From Oligoflexales bacterium (lineage in GTDB: Bacteria; Bdellovibrionota_B; Oligoflexia; Oligoflexales; RGVZ01): 61,134 bases of DNA. Below are positions 41,723 to 51,091 of this stretch, piece after piece. The notes beneath the pieces were generated by a model, which saw only the letters and a list, made by a program, of their open reading frames with translations, did no database searches and had not been told where the DNA came from. The position numbers were made by a program, and so were the translations under genes. Every line of letters begins with the position of its first letter. Positions within the stretch are counted from its first letter, which is position 1. The stretch covers positions 1 through 61,134 of the forward strand of contig CANILH010000010.1 of the NCBI GenBank assembly GCA_947468665.1, written 5' to 3'.

Positions 41723-44530
41723 TTAGGGCCTTTGGTAAGCCGCAACCACGCCATTCAACAGAGTTTTATTGCCGTCATAGGTGCGCACGCTTCCGGCTGG
41801 CGCCACAACAAGTTGAACCACGTTATTGGCCGGGACTGTGAATGTCGCCGTATTGGATACGTTTTGCGCCAGATATCGGCCACTGATGACGTCATACAAA
41901 TCAGACGGTTGCGTGAGGTCAATATGAACCTGTTTGGCCGCGTCGAAGGGATTGTAGTAAAGAAATGTCGGATAACTCTTGCTGAAGAAATCGAGCTTAT
42001 TGACGTCAAGCTTTAGGATGCCGTCGACATTTGTTTTGTTGATAATAGCGCCCCAGAGCCCCATCCATACACCGCTATATATGGAGAGGTTCGTACAAGT
42101 TGGCCCCATAGCCTTCACAATGAATTTATAGTTCGGGTCGTTTTTCCAACGGTCATTGTCTGATTCCGTGTAATGGGCCACACCCTCAGCGCTTTGTACC
42201 TCCAGGGCTTCATGGGGTATGACATGCTCAATCGATGTCATGAATCTGGAGCCACTGGCCTGCTTATCAGCTGTGTTCTGATCGGGAAAGAACGCCCTCA
42301 TGTTCGATGACGCGTTGAGCATCCATTTTGCCAGAGGGAGCGCCAGCGACGCGTCATATTTTACGGCCGGCAGCATGAAAGCGTAGTTGGTCGACTCATA
42401 GAAATAGGCACGCTCTTGCTTGCCGTAGCTGACCTTCATTCCTGCCAGGCCATAGTAATCCCATCCGCCGTAGCTTTTGGAAATCGCGCCGAGGTTGTCC
42501 CGGTTGTTTTTGCGGATCCAGTCAATATATTTTGTGGTGCTGTAGTTTGTGCCTGTCTCTGCGTTGATTCTTGCAGCGATGTAAGGGCCGAATTGTGTGA
42601 AGTTGTCGTAGAACTTACTGGTCGTGCTTTTCTCGTAGTAATCAAGTGCCCATTTCGCGGCGGTGAGATATTTTGGGTCGCCAAATTTCTTAAAGGCGTA
42701 GTACTCAACCAAAGCCATGCCCAGTCCGGCATCTATGGTGTTTATACCGCTGTCCTTGCGCCTGTCTGTTTTGCCGGTAGTAAAGCTGTAGCCCGTGTAG
42801 TCAAAATTCGCGTTTGGGCCGCCCAGGGCTACGATCATATTGTAATAAGAATCCGAGATACCTTGGAGTCTCGAGTCCATGCCTGGTGCATTGGGGTAGA
42901 TATCCCCAAGCATGAAGTATAAGGCGTTTGCCGTTACGTCAAACCACCATGCGCTGAAATCTGGCTGGTAGTACTGAAGCACCAGAGTCTTGGTAACCGG
43001 ATGCCAGTATGCGCTCAATTGATCAAGATAGTCATAGGTATTGCTTCCTGACTTAAAGGCGGTCATGTCGGTGCCGACAACCGAAGAGCTGAATACGATA
43101 GCGACATCGTCCAGGAGGTTATGGAATCCGAGGCGTTGGTCGCCGTAGTAATCCGCCATCGTGAAGACTGGTTTACCGTATTGAATGTAATCATTATTCC
43201 AAGCAACTGTAGGCCCGATGCCCGGCTGGCTCCAGTCCATGATGAAATTTACGAAGTCTTTTGTTCGCTGTTTAAAATCAAAATAAGCGTAGTTTTTGGG
43301 GATCTTAGGGAAGTCCGTAAGGATATTCTTCTGAGGGATGGGGGGCGCTGGCGCTGGCACTGCGGGCTGATCAGCGAGGGCTGCAATTAGATATCCAGTG
43401 GCTGCGGGGACGGCCGCGGATTTAACGGTGCTCGTGGTAGCCTTGGACTTTGTCCACTGACTGAGAGCGGGAGTGGCCAGGTTGATCCTGACGCCGTTTC
43501 TCATGACATAGAGATTGACGGCGTAAACCGACAAATTAAACGTGGGGCCTTTATTGTTATAAAGGTTGACGTAAACACTTGTTGTACCGTTGGCTATGGT
43601 GTTGTTTATGGCGCTTGCTACGCCAAGAGCGCTGTTGATCCAGACACGGCCAAGGTTTGCGTATGGCGCGATGTTTGAGTCAAAAGCATAAAATAAGCTG
43701 TTTTGCGCCTGCATGATAAAAAACGCCTGTCCCTGAAAACCGGCATCACTGCCGGAGAGGTTGGCGTTTATTTCCGCGTAGAGTTTATCTCCAAGGGTAA
43801 TGCCGTAGTTTGAAAGCGGAAGATTTACCGACATGTAGCCGCCATTTGGGATGCTTGCTACCGTCTCAGACCTTGCTGGGATCGCGGGTTCTGTTTGCTT
43901 TGAGAGGCCGGAGACATTTGTCCAGGAGGATAGATCAGGAAGTTTGATGGTGATTTTTTTCCCGCCGCGGATCACATAAAGGCGCACTCCGTATACGGTC
44001 AGCTTAAAATTGGTGGACTTAAGATTGTAGAGATTGACGTTAAGAGTCTGGACGGCACTTGTGATCGTATTGCCGTCACCCGCGGTGACCGGCACACCGA
44101 GGATTGTGGTTCGTTTGCCTGAGGCGAAAGGAGATATGTCGGTGTTGTAGGCCAGTAATTTCCCGTCCTGGCGCTGGATCAGAAAATAAGGCTGCGCCTC
44201 GTAACCGGTGTCCGTGCCTTCCATTTTAGCGTCGAGTTCTGCATAGATATTATCTCCAACAAGAATATTGCTGCCCACGCCGACGCTTACAGCCGTGGTG
44301 ATGTAATTCGCCGGTGTCGCGTTCGCTTTAAGTGAGCTTGTCAGCTCCGCTGATAACTCATCCGGGACGTCTGCCTGCTGTGAGGTTGAGGTCGAACTTG
44401 TATCGGCTCCACGCGCGGCGATCAGGCGTGGGCTTGCTGTCTCGTTGGTGGTTCCCTGTTTGCAGGCAAAAAGTCCAAACGCCACATTGAGTATAATTGC
44501 AGCAAATTGGATGTTTCTTAATAGCATCAC
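41723..44530 (-). CDS. Large lipoprotein: two tandem beta domains plus alpha-helical glycosidase-like domain
   Basis: 935 residues. Lipobox at G-L-F-A-Cys23. Residues 76-204 and 231-361 are two copies of one beta-rich domain; both contain L-Y-A-E-[IL]-[ND]-A and V-N-L-Y-N followed by Y-V-[IM]-R. A Pro/Ala linker covers 385-400. Residues 410-880 are helical and resemble (alpha/alpha)6-toroid glycosidases or lyases (T-D-F-P-K-I-P-K-N-Y-A-Y and K-Y-L-T-A-A-K-W-A-L-D-Y-Y). A short beta domain ends the protein. GGAGGG precedes the ATG, and a TATAAT box lies about 50 bases upstream. Probably acts on an extracellular polymer; family not identified. Confidence 0.65.
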   Translation of the reverse strand: MMLLRNIQFAAIILNVAFGLFACKQGTTNETASPRLIAARGADTSSTSTSQQADVPDELSAELTSSLKANATPANYITTAVSVGVGSNILVGDNIYAELDAKMEGTDTGYEAQPYFLIQRQDGKLLAYNTDISPFASGKRTTILGVPVTAGDGNTITSAVQTLNVNLYNLKSTNFKLTVYGVRLYVIRGGKKITIKLPDLSSWTNVSGLSKQTEPAIPARSETVASIPNGGYMSVNLPLSNYGITLGDKLYAEINANLSGSDAGFQGQAFFIMQAQNSLFYAFDSNIAPYANLGRVWINSALGVASAINNTIANGTTSVYVNLYNNKGPTFNLSVYAVNLYVMRNGVRINLATPALSQWTKSKATTSTVKSAAVPAATGYLIAALADQPAVPAPAPPIPQKNILTDFPKIPKNYAYFDFKQRTKDFVNFIMDWSQPGIGPTVAWNNDYIQYGKPVFTMADYYGDQRLGFHNLLDDVAIVFSSSVVGTDMTAFKSGSNTYDYLDQLSAYWHPVTKTLVLQYYQPDFSAWWFDVTANALYFMLGDIYPNAPGMDSRLQGISDSYYNMIVALGGPNANFDYTGYSFTTGKTDRRKDSGINTIDAGLGMALVEYYAFKKFGDPKYLTAAKWALDYYEKSTTSKFYDNFTQFGPYIAARINAETGTNYSTTKYIDWIRKNNRDNLGAISKSYGGWDYYGLAGMKVSYGKQERAYFYESTNYAFMLPAVKYDASLALPLAKWMLNASSNMRAFFPDQNTADKQASGSRFMTSIEHVIPHEALEVQSAEGVAHYTESDNDRWKNDPNYKFIVKAMGPTCTNLSIYSGVWMGLWGAIINKTNVDGILKLDVNKLDFFSKSYPTFLYYNPFDAAKQVHIDLTQPSDLYDVISGRYLAQNVSNTATFTVPANNVVQLVVAPAGSVRTYDGNKTLLNGVVAAYQRP

Positions 44531-44600
44531 GCACCCTCCTGATATTGTTCAAGAGGTTTATATTATATGGCCGATGTCCGTAACAGTTCATCAGAGTTTG

Positions 44601-45314
44601 TTATTCAAGGCTTTCAGCTCCCAGCATAATGGTCAGGGTCAGGTAGATGGCGTCAAATGCGATGAGCATGATGGACCAGCCTCTCATGGTGTCGTTCCAT
44701 TGATGAGTCTCAAGCCATTGCACAAGAGACTCGCTGGCACACAGCAGTACCGGGACTGAAAGAGGGAAATATAACAGTGGGAATATAATCTGATGCCCTT
44801 CCGCCCGTAGTGTTACCGCTGCGAGCAGGACGCCCAGACCAGATAAGCCGAGCAATGTCAAAATGGACGCCCCAATAACCACAGGATCCATAAGTAAGGA
44901 CGGGTCCTGACCCTGCAAAATAATCGCGAGCACGCCCGCGCAAAACATCGTGCCCGCACCAATCAGCAGCACATGTATAAGTTTTGCTACGATGAATGCC
45001 GACGACGCGATGGGGCTGAGTCTGATGTGATCAAATACGCGGTCCACCCGCTCAGACTCAAAGGCTCTTGAGAAGGCTATCTGCAGGGCGAAGAAAACGG
45101 CAAGCAGCGACTGAGCCACGATCATCCGGGACCGCATGGTTGGATCTTGCTCCGGAATCGCGAATGAGAACAAAAGCAAAACTATCGCCGCGAAAAAAAC
45201 CGGCGTGATCAGTCGCTCTTTGGACGATAAATCAACCCGAAGACTGTGAGACACGAGAGTGCTTACATGGTTAGTCCAGGCGCGGGATTTTGGCTGATTT
45301 GGTGGTGAGGTCAT
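44601..45314 (-). CDS. ccmB: CcmB haem exporter membrane subunit
   Basis: 237 residues with six membrane segments. Family features: S-K-E-R-L-I-T-P-V-F-F-A near the start, the F-E-S-E-R and D-H-I-R-L-S-P-I motif, and F-P-L-L-Y-F-P-L-S-V-P-V-L-L. It forms the ABC complex with CcmA that drives release of haem-CcmE. It starts within the ccmA stop (4-base overlap). Located 5 kb from ccmCDEG. Confidence 0.92.
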   Translation of the reverse strand: MTSPPNQPKSRAWTNHVSTLVSHSLRVDLSSKERLITPVFFAAIVLLLFSFAIPEQDPTMRSRMIVAQSLLAVFFALQIAFSRAFESERVDRVFDHIRLSPIASSAFIVAKLIHVLLIGAGTMFCAGVLAIILQGQDPSLLMDPVVIGASILTLLGLSGLGVLLAAVTLRAEGHQIIFPLLYFPLSVPVLLCASESLVQWLETHQWNDTMRGWSIMLIAFDAIYLTLTIMLGAESLE

Positions 45315-45925
45315 TGTGCCCCCAAATATATAGTTTGGGGATTAAGGCCCTCAAGAAGTCTGTCGTCATGGGTGACGACGATCCCGGCTCCACCCTGGCT
45401 CAGATGTTTTTTTAGAGCGTCCCGAAACTGCTGGCAGGCGGCGTCATCAAGGCCAAATAACGGCTCATCAAGAAGCCAGAGTTTAGTATCCTCAAGAAGA
45501 AGTCTCGCAAGTGCCAGTCTGCGTTTCATTCCAGTGGAGAAACGGGCTACGGGAAGACTGGACTGCACCCAGTCACCAGTAAGTCCCCAGGTGGTCAAAG
45601 TCTCGCGAAGTTTTGTGATGTCAGATGACAGGCCACGAAGCTCAAGCCAAAAAGAAAGATTTGCCGTAGCCGACATGGTCGGGATGAGGCCATTGGCGTC
45701 TGGGGCGATCCAGCTGGTCCACTCCCGGAAATCAGTGTCTCCGTTGTAGGATACCGCGTCCTCAGCGCCTGAAATCAATCCAGTGATTAAACCGAGTAGC
45801 GTGCTTTTTCCTGATCCGTTGGATCCAGCGAGGCGTGTCAACTGACCGGCCTTGACGTCAAAACTGATGTTTTGAAAGAGAGGGCGATTTTTGAACGCGA
45901 ACGTGAGGTTTTTAACTCGCAGCAT
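45311..45925 (-). CDS. ccmA: CcmA haem exporter ATP-binding subunit
   Basis: 204 residues. ABC ATPase with Walker A G-S-N-G-S-G-K-S-T-L-L, signature F-S-T-G-M-K-R-R-L-A-L-A-R and Walker B L-W-L-L-D-E-P. The starting M-L-R-V-K-N-L-T-F fits CcmA. No ribosome site precedes this ATG; a TATACT box lies only 9 bases upstream, so the message may be leaderless. A GTG start at 45958 is the alternative but also has no ribosome site. Pairs with ccmB. Confidence 0.88.
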   Translation of the reverse strand: MLRVKNLTFAFKNRPLFQNISFDVKAGQLTRLAGSNGSGKSTLLGLITGLISGAEDAVSYNGDTDFREWTSWIAPDANGLIPTMSATANLSFWLELRGLSSDITKLRETLTTWGLTGDWVQSSLPVARFSTGMKRRLALARLLLEDTKLWLLDEPLFGLDDAACQQFRDALKKHLSQGGAGIVVTHDDRLLEGLNPQTIYLGAQ

Positions 45926-45993
45926 AGTCACGTAAGTATAGCGTGCGAAATTTTCCACGGCTAGGAGGAATCGTCAAAATTAGTTCATCAAAA

Positions 45994-47169
45994 TCAGAAA
46001 CTGGCAACATTTATGGAAATGACAGCACTGCTGCGACGCTCAATAAGCCGTTCATTGTCGATTCCAATATCGACAGCATGAGACTCGGCCTCAAGTCCTA
46101 TGAGTCCCACATTTAAGTGGGCGCCGTAACTTGCACCCGCGTCGTTACCACCTACCCGCAGACCCAAGATGCTTTTGTCGGTTTCGCCGCCAAGGAGCAA
46201 CTCGACGCCGCCTCTGATTTTCTTTTTCGCGGGAATGCTTTGTTGCGTCAGGTATCCACCTTCGATCATCATGTTCAGGCGTCCGTTTTTGCCGATCTGC
46301 GGAGATATGGAGAAACCAGTGGTTAAGTCTTCCTTATAAACTAAGGGCTCGGCAGAGGAATCACTTGACGGGTTTTTGGTGTTTCCAACATTTCTTGCCA
46401 CAACGGAGAAAGTTGGCGCGATAGATTTCGGAACCCGGATGGTCATCCCGACGTTTGTGGATTTAGCGGCGTACGAAGCGCGATTTTGCGCGAATATCGC
46501 TTTGCGTTTTTCAACATCGACCATATCTACATATTTAAAGGTTCCGGCTGTCTCCTGTATTGTTCCGAAAGCCTGGGAAAAACCAAGTGAGAATCGATTG
46601 GCGGTATCAGCGACTGACGACCCGATCATGAATCCAGAAAATGTGCGGTAGCGCATTTTGACATCACCCGGGGAATTAACCACAGGCACAGCAGCGATTT
46701 GATGGTCAATTACGGGAACAATCGCAGTTCGACCGAGCATAAGACCCATTGGAATAAACGAGACCCTGGCATACTGACGTTTGCCCGCGTTGGCGTCCAT
46801 AATTGCCGCGCCGGCGCCCGCGTCGTTTTGGGCGCCTTTAGCGTTAAATTGTTTTTGTGTAGATTGCGCGTTGGCATTCATGGATTCGGCGACATAGGGA
46901 AAATAAATTCCAGGGACAAACGGAGCTTTCGCGGATCTATTTGAGAGTCCGAGGCCACCAATGCCGGCCGGATTGTAGTAAAGAGCATCGAGATCATCAG
47001 CCACCGTACTTAGCGCTCCACCGAGAGCGTTGGCTCTGGTTGTGGTAAAGGGCTCCGGATCCAGCACGGTCGTGGAGTCTCCCGAGACAGCAGCCGCTTT
47101 CCCAAAAACTACGCCTGGGACGACTGCCATACTGGCCGCTAATATCGATATGTTACGGATAAACTTCAC
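45994..47169 (-). CDS. FadL/PorV-like outer-membrane protein
   Basis: 391 residues from a GTG at 47169, which has GGGGGA just upstream; an upstream GTG at 47193 is less likely. A signal peptide (first ~23 residues) is followed by T-R-A-N-A-L-G-G-A-L-S-T-V-A-D-D-L-D-A-L, then Y-Y-N-P-A-G-I, the hallmark of FadL/PorV-type barrels. It ends in a final aromatic (S-F) as expected for barrel insertion. Likely a transport channel for hydrophobic compounds or a surface scaffold. It is monocistronic, upstream of ccmA; its ribosome site sits in a hairpin. Confidence 0.8.
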   Translation of the reverse strand: MKFIRNISILAASMAVVPGVVFGKAAAVSGDSTTVLDPEPFTTTRANALGGALSTVADDLDALYYNPAGIGGLGLSNRSAKAPFVPGIYFPYVAESMNANAQSTQKQFNAKGAQNDAGAGAAIMDANAGKRQYARVSFIPMGLMLGRTAIVPVIDHQIAAVPVVNSPGDVKMRYRTFSGFMIGSSVADTANRFSLGFSQAFGTIQETAGTFKYVDMVDVEKRKAIFAQNRASYAAKSTNVGMTIRVPKSIAPTFSVVARNVGNTKNPSSDSSAEPLVYKEDLTTGFSISPQIGKNGRLNMMIEGGYLTQQSIPAKKKIRGGVELLLGGETDKSILGLRVGGNDAGASYGAHLNVGLIGLEAESHAVDIGIDNERLIERRSSAVISINVASF

Positions 47170-47174
47170 AGAAT

Positions 47175-47216
47175 CCCCCACCGGATCTAGCACTTAGGCT
47201 CTATCGGCAGTGGGGG
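47175..47216 (-). promoter_or_regulatory. Hairpin burying the ribosome site of the FadL-like gene
   Basis: On the minus strand CCCCCACTG (47216-47208) can pair with CGGTGGGGG (47183-47175; one G-U) across a 24-base loop. The 3' arm is the GGGGG ribosome site immediately before the GTG start, so translation could be blocked until the helix opens. Confidence 0.5.
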
Positions 47217-47384
47217 CAGGAACTATAGGGAAAATGATAAAAAAACTTAAAATACGGTATTATATTAGCATGTTGCTATGAGTGGCCGTGGTGTTGAGAC
47301 GGGTTTATTTGGCTTGCTTGTCCTACTTGAGCCACTCAAATAAATGGTAATGCTCCTGATTCATGCCAAGCGTCTGGTAGGGGA

Positions 47385-48911
47385 TTACCCCTCAAAAAAC
47401 ACTTCTTTTTTGAGTTGAGGGAACAGGATCACGTCACGGATGCTCGGGCTATTGGTCAGAAGCATGCAAAGGCGGTCAATGCCTATGCCTTGTCCCGCCG
47501 CTGGCGGCATGCCGTACTCGAGCGCTCTTACATAATCATAATCGACGTCACAGGCTTCCTCGTCACCGCCCGCTTTGGCGTGAGCCTGCTCCGCGAATCG
47601 ACCAAGCTGATCGCTTGGGTTATTGAGCTCGTTAAACGCGTTGGCGATTTCCCAGCCGTTGATCATCAGCTCAAAACGGTCAACCACGTCAGGATTCTGG
47701 TCGTTACGACGCGCTAGCGGCGAGACTTCAGTCGGGAACTCAGTGATAAATGTTGGCTGAATCAGCCCGCCTTCCGCGAATTCCTCAAAGCAAAGCACCA
47801 TAAGTCTGTCGGCTGAGAGTTTGATGAGATCTTTTTCGGCGTGACCTTTGCCCTTGAGCAGCTTGATCATGGCCGCCGGTGTCCTGGTGTCGGCCTCCGG
47901 GAGTTTGGTCGCTTCCATGACCGCGGCGCGCATCGTCAGGCGTTTGAAAGGTTTCGCGAAGCTGATCTCGCGCTCACCAAACGTGACCGATTCTTTGCCA
48001 TAAAGATGGCGGACCAGGCCGTTCATGAGGTCTTCTGTCAGACGCATGTGGTCTTCGTAGGTGGCCCATGCCTCGTAAAACTCAATGGAGGTGAATTCAG
48101 GGTTGTGCTTTATTGAGAGTCCCTCGTTGCGGAAGCACCTGTTCATCTCAAAGACTTTATTGAATCCCCCAACGAGGAGCCTTTTGAGGTGAAGCTCAGG
48201 CGCGATGCGCATAAAAAGCTCCATGTCGAGGGCATTGTGATGGGTCAGAAAGGGCTTGGCGGTGGCGCCGCCGGCGACCGAGTGCATCATCGGGGTCTCG
48301 ACCTCAAAATAGTCCCGCTCATAAAAGAAATCACGGATATAGCGGACAATCTCGCTGCGGCGACGCAGTGTGGCGCGGCTCTCGGCGTTCATGGTCATGT
48401 CAACATAGCGCATGCGGTAGCAAAGCTCGGGATCCGTCAAGCCGTGAAACTTCTCAGGAAGCGGGCGGATGGACTTGGTGACGAGTTTGAACTCTTTGGC
48501 GTGGATGGCCAGTTCGCCCTTGCCCGTGCGGAACATCACGCCGCGTGCCCAAACAAAATCCCCGTAGTCCAGTAATTTATATTCGGCGAAATCACCCTCA
48601 GAGAGGTCGTTTTTGCTGACGTAAATCTGCATGCGGCCATAGCCGTCGTCACAGTCAATAAATGCCGCTTTGCCGAAATCCCGGACCAGCATCGCGCGTC
48701 CGGCGATGGTGTAGTCGGTTGTCATTCCAGCCAGGTCTTCTTTGGAATGAGTCTCGTGGCGAGTCCTAAGCTCGGCGGACTTTACGTTAGGCCGCAGGCC
48801 GGTCTTGTAGGGGTTTGTTCCCGACTCGATCATTTTGCCGCGCTTATCCAGGCGGGCTTCAATTTGCTCGCTGTAAGTCTTAGTCCATTGATCGACGAAT
48901 TTATCAGTCAT
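47385..48911 (-). CDS. lysS: Lysyl-tRNA synthetase, class II
   Basis: 508 residues. An OB-fold anticodon-binding domain (about 60-160) precedes the class II core with motif 2 (F-E-M-N-R-C-F-R-N-E-G) and motif 3 (G-I-G-I-D-R-L-C-M-L-L). It charges tRNA-Lys. I chose the ATG at 48911, 9 bases after AAGG, since the ATG three codons upstream lies inside the ribosome site. The 47217-47384 region downstream has an inverted repeat GAGTGGC (47280-47286) / GCCACTC (47331-47337) but no clear terminator. Confidence 0.96.
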   Translation of the reverse strand: MTDKFVDQWTKTYSEQIEARLDKRGKMIESGTNPYKTGLRPNVKSAELRTRHETHSKEDLAGMTTDYTIAGRAMLVRDFGKAAFIDCDDGYGRMQIYVSKNDLSEGDFAEYKLLDYGDFVWARGVMFRTGKGELAIHAKEFKLVTKSIRPLPEKFHGLTDPELCYRMRYVDMTMNAESRATLRRRSEIVRYIRDFFYERDYFEVETPMMHSVAGGATAKPFLTHHNALDMELFMRIAPELHLKRLLVGGFNKVFEMNRCFRNEGLSIKHNPEFTSIEFYEAWATYEDHMRLTEDLMNGLVRHLYGKESVTFGEREISFAKPFKRLTMRAAVMEATKLPEADTRTPAAMIKLLKGKGHAEKDLIKLSADRLMVLCFEEFAEGGLIQPTFITEFPTEVSPLARRNDQNPDVVDRFELMINGWEIANAFNELNNPSDQLGRFAEQAHAKAGGDEEACDVDYDYVRALEYGMPPAAGQGIGIDRLCMLLTNSPSIRDVILFPQLKKEVFFEG

Positions 48912-49055
48912 TTTCTGCATCCTTTTTGAGCTGGAAGCTGCGACGATAGCAGATTCCGCTGTGTAATTGCCACAGAAAGGTATGCGGAAAGCATGCTAAA
49001 ACAGGATTTGTGCTAGGATGGTTGCAGTCATCTGAAAACTGTCGCAGAGGGTGAA

Positions 49056-50189
49056 ATGCCTGCAAAAAAAGCATCTTTATTAGGATCGAGAGCATTGGAT
49101 TTTTGGTTAGTGGGGGGGGCAAGCCTCGTGGTATGGGGTGTGCTTAAATTATTGGCGCCCATGCAGGCCGAATATTGGGCGATCAGCCGTCATGTAGGCA
49201 ATCTTGCCGCCTTTTCGTCCACGGCTGCACTCCTCGTTAACTATCCGCACTTTATGGTGTCGTACAAGCTGTCCTACGGCCAGGGTCGGGGGTTTGTCGC
49301 CCGTCACTGCTGGCAGCTGATCGTAGTGCCGTTGTTGCTTTTTACAGCCATGGCCACCTCTTGGTATTTTATGCGTAACAGGGACATGAGTTTTATTCCT
49401 CTTGCTCAGTTTGACTGGTCCCACGGGCAGGCCTTCGGCCGCAAAATAATGGGGAGTCTGGTCTCACTCATGTATTTCACAGTCGGCTGGCACTACGCGA
49501 AGCAGATGTTTGGAATCATGATGGTCTATGCCAAGTTTGATCATTATAAACTCTCGAACTTGCAGCGTAACGCCACAAAGTGCGGCTTATTTGGAGTCTG
49601 GTTTGTAAACTATGTGGCCTTTAGTGGCTACGGCGCGACTCACGACTATAGCGGCATCACCTATAGCGATCTAGCGGCACCGCCGTGGCTGAAAGACGTG
49701 ATGTGGGGATTTTATATCGCGTCTATCGCGGCATTTTTATATCTGGTGGTTTACAAAAAATACCGGGACGACGGTCAAAAGCCATCCGCGTTGTTTATGT
49801 TGCCAATGGTCAGCTTCGCCATTTGGTGGATTCCGAGTCTTGTGCAAAACGATTTTTATATGCTGCTGGTGCCGTTTTTTCATTCTCTGCAGTATCTTTG
49901 TTTTGTGCGCAAAAGCGAGAATGTCGCGTTTGATGAGCAGATGCCCGCGAATGAAATGTCGTCATTCGCCAGTTTTTCGGTTTATGCCCTGGGCCTTGTT
50001 TTCGCGGGATGGCTTGCGTTTGAGATGATTCCATCGTTTTTGGATAACGGTAAATCTGGAATCAATATTGAGGGACTTGGGTTTTTCTTTATTTGCGCTA
50101 CACTCTTCATCAATATCCATCATTATTTTATTGATAATGTTCTCTGGCGTTTTCAAACATCAGATGTCGCTAAACGCCTGGTAAAGTAA
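49056..50189 (+). CDS. Polytopic inner-membrane protein with conserved-looking histidines
   Basis: 377 residues with about nine to ten membrane segments. Histidines lie within or at the edge of spans: V-N-Y-P-H-F-M, G-W-H-Y-A-K-Q, F-F-H-S-L-Q-Y and H-H-Y-F-I-D-N-V-L-W. Histidines arranged this way suggest a metal- or haem-binding membrane enzyme, but the family is not recognised. It lies 10 bases upstream of tatD and divergent from lysS. Function unknown. Confidence 0.6.
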   Translation: MPAKKASLLGSRALDFWLVGGASLVVWGVLKLLAPMQAEYWAISRHVGNLAAFSSTAALLVNYPHFMVSYKLSYGQGRGFVARHCWQLIVVPLLLFTAMATSWYFMRNRDMSFIPLAQFDWSHGQAFGRKIMGSLVSLMYFTVGWHYAKQMFGIMMVYAKFDHYKLSNLQRNATKCGLFGVWFVNYVAFSGYGATHDYSGITYSDLAAPPWLKDVMWGFYIASIAAFLYLVVYKKYRDDGQKPSALFMLPMVSFAIWWIPSLVQNDFYMLLVPFFHSLQYLCFVRKSENVAFDEQMPANEMSSFASFSVYALGLVFAGWLAFEMIPSFLDNGKSGINIEGLGFFFICATLFINIHHYFIDNVLWRFQTSDVAKRLVK

Positions 50190-50199
50190 GGACAGACTA

Positions 50200-50979
50200 G
50201 TGATTGACGCTCACTGCCATCTTTCGGATCCGAGGCTTCAGTCCATGGCAGACGAAGTTGTCTCGCGGCTTCGGGCGGCAGGTATGCGCCGGGTGATCCT
50301 TGGTGGCGTCAATCCGGATGAATGGCGCCTCCAGGAATCTCTCGCTAAAAATTATCCTGATTTCGTCCTGCCGGTGATGGGAATTCATCCGTGGACTGTC
50401 AGGGATACTGAGGCTACGGAGCTTGAGCCGATGTTCCGATTACTGGAAGAAAAATCCGGGAAACTCCATATTCTCGGAGAGATTGGCCTCGACTTTCATC
50501 AGGATAATTCCCCCGCGCAGAAGACGAAACAATCAAAATGGTGTGAGCGTCAGCTCAGACTTGCCGCGGCTCTTAATAAACCAGTCGTCCTGCACGTGGT
50601 CAGAGGTCACGACATCATGCTGACGCTGCTGCGGGATATCAAAGGGCTTCGCGGACTCATACACGGATTCACCGGCAGTCCAGAGATCGCCAGGCGGTAT
50701 CTGGACGCTGGGTTTACGTTGTCCCTGGGGCCCCGTACGTTTCAACATAAAAAACAGGCCGATTTCTCATGGCTTGGGCAGGGGGACTTTGTGTTGGAAA
50801 GTGACGCGCCGGACTATAAAAAACCTCCCGTGAGCGCCACTAACCTGGTTTCGGAATGGATTAAGACTCTCACCGAGGGATCGAGGTTCCTGGCAAGTCT
50901 TTGGAATATCCCGGAAGCGGAAGTATGGAGGCGTTCACGGGAGAATTTAGCCTATCATATCGACAACATGCTGGCGTAG
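50200..50979 (+). CDS. tatD: TatD-family metal-dependent deoxyribonuclease
   Basis: 259 residues. Metal ligands are visible: D-A-H-C-H-L at the start, G-E-I-G-L-D-F in the middle, V-L-H-V, H-G-F-T-G-S and E-S-D-A-P near the end. Members are 3'-5' DNA exonucleases or proofreading deaminase-like hydrolases. The start is GTG at 50200, with AAGGA 7 bases upstream. Cotranscription with the membrane protein is likely. Confidence 0.9.
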   Translation: MIDAHCHLSDPRLQSMADEVVSRLRAAGMRRVILGGVNPDEWRLQESLAKNYPDFVLPVMGIHPWTVRDTEATELEPMFRLLEEKSGKLHILGEIGLDFHQDNSPAQKTKQSKWCERQLRLAAALNKPVVLHVVRGHDIMLTLLRDIKGLRGLIHGFTGSPEIARRYLDAGFTLSLGPRTFQHKKQADFSWLGQGDFVLESDAPDYKKPPVSATNLVSEWIKTLTEGSRFLASLWNIPEAEVWRRSRENLAYHIDNMLA

Positions 50980-51011
50980 CGGTCCGCTGGCGTTTTGTCT
51001 GTGAACGAACC

Positions 51012-51041
51012 TTGCCCCTTCATTCCGTAATCTGGTACAAT
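51012..51041 (+). promoter_or_regulatory. Sigma-70-type promoter of the MACPF-like lipoprotein gene
   Basis: TTGCCC (51012-51017) and TACAAT (51036-51041), spacer 18 bases, about 50 bases before the ATG. Confidence 0.55.
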
Positions 51042-51091
51042 TTCAGGAGTTTATCTTTAAAGTTCAGTTCATAATTCGGAGGACGAGCGGC

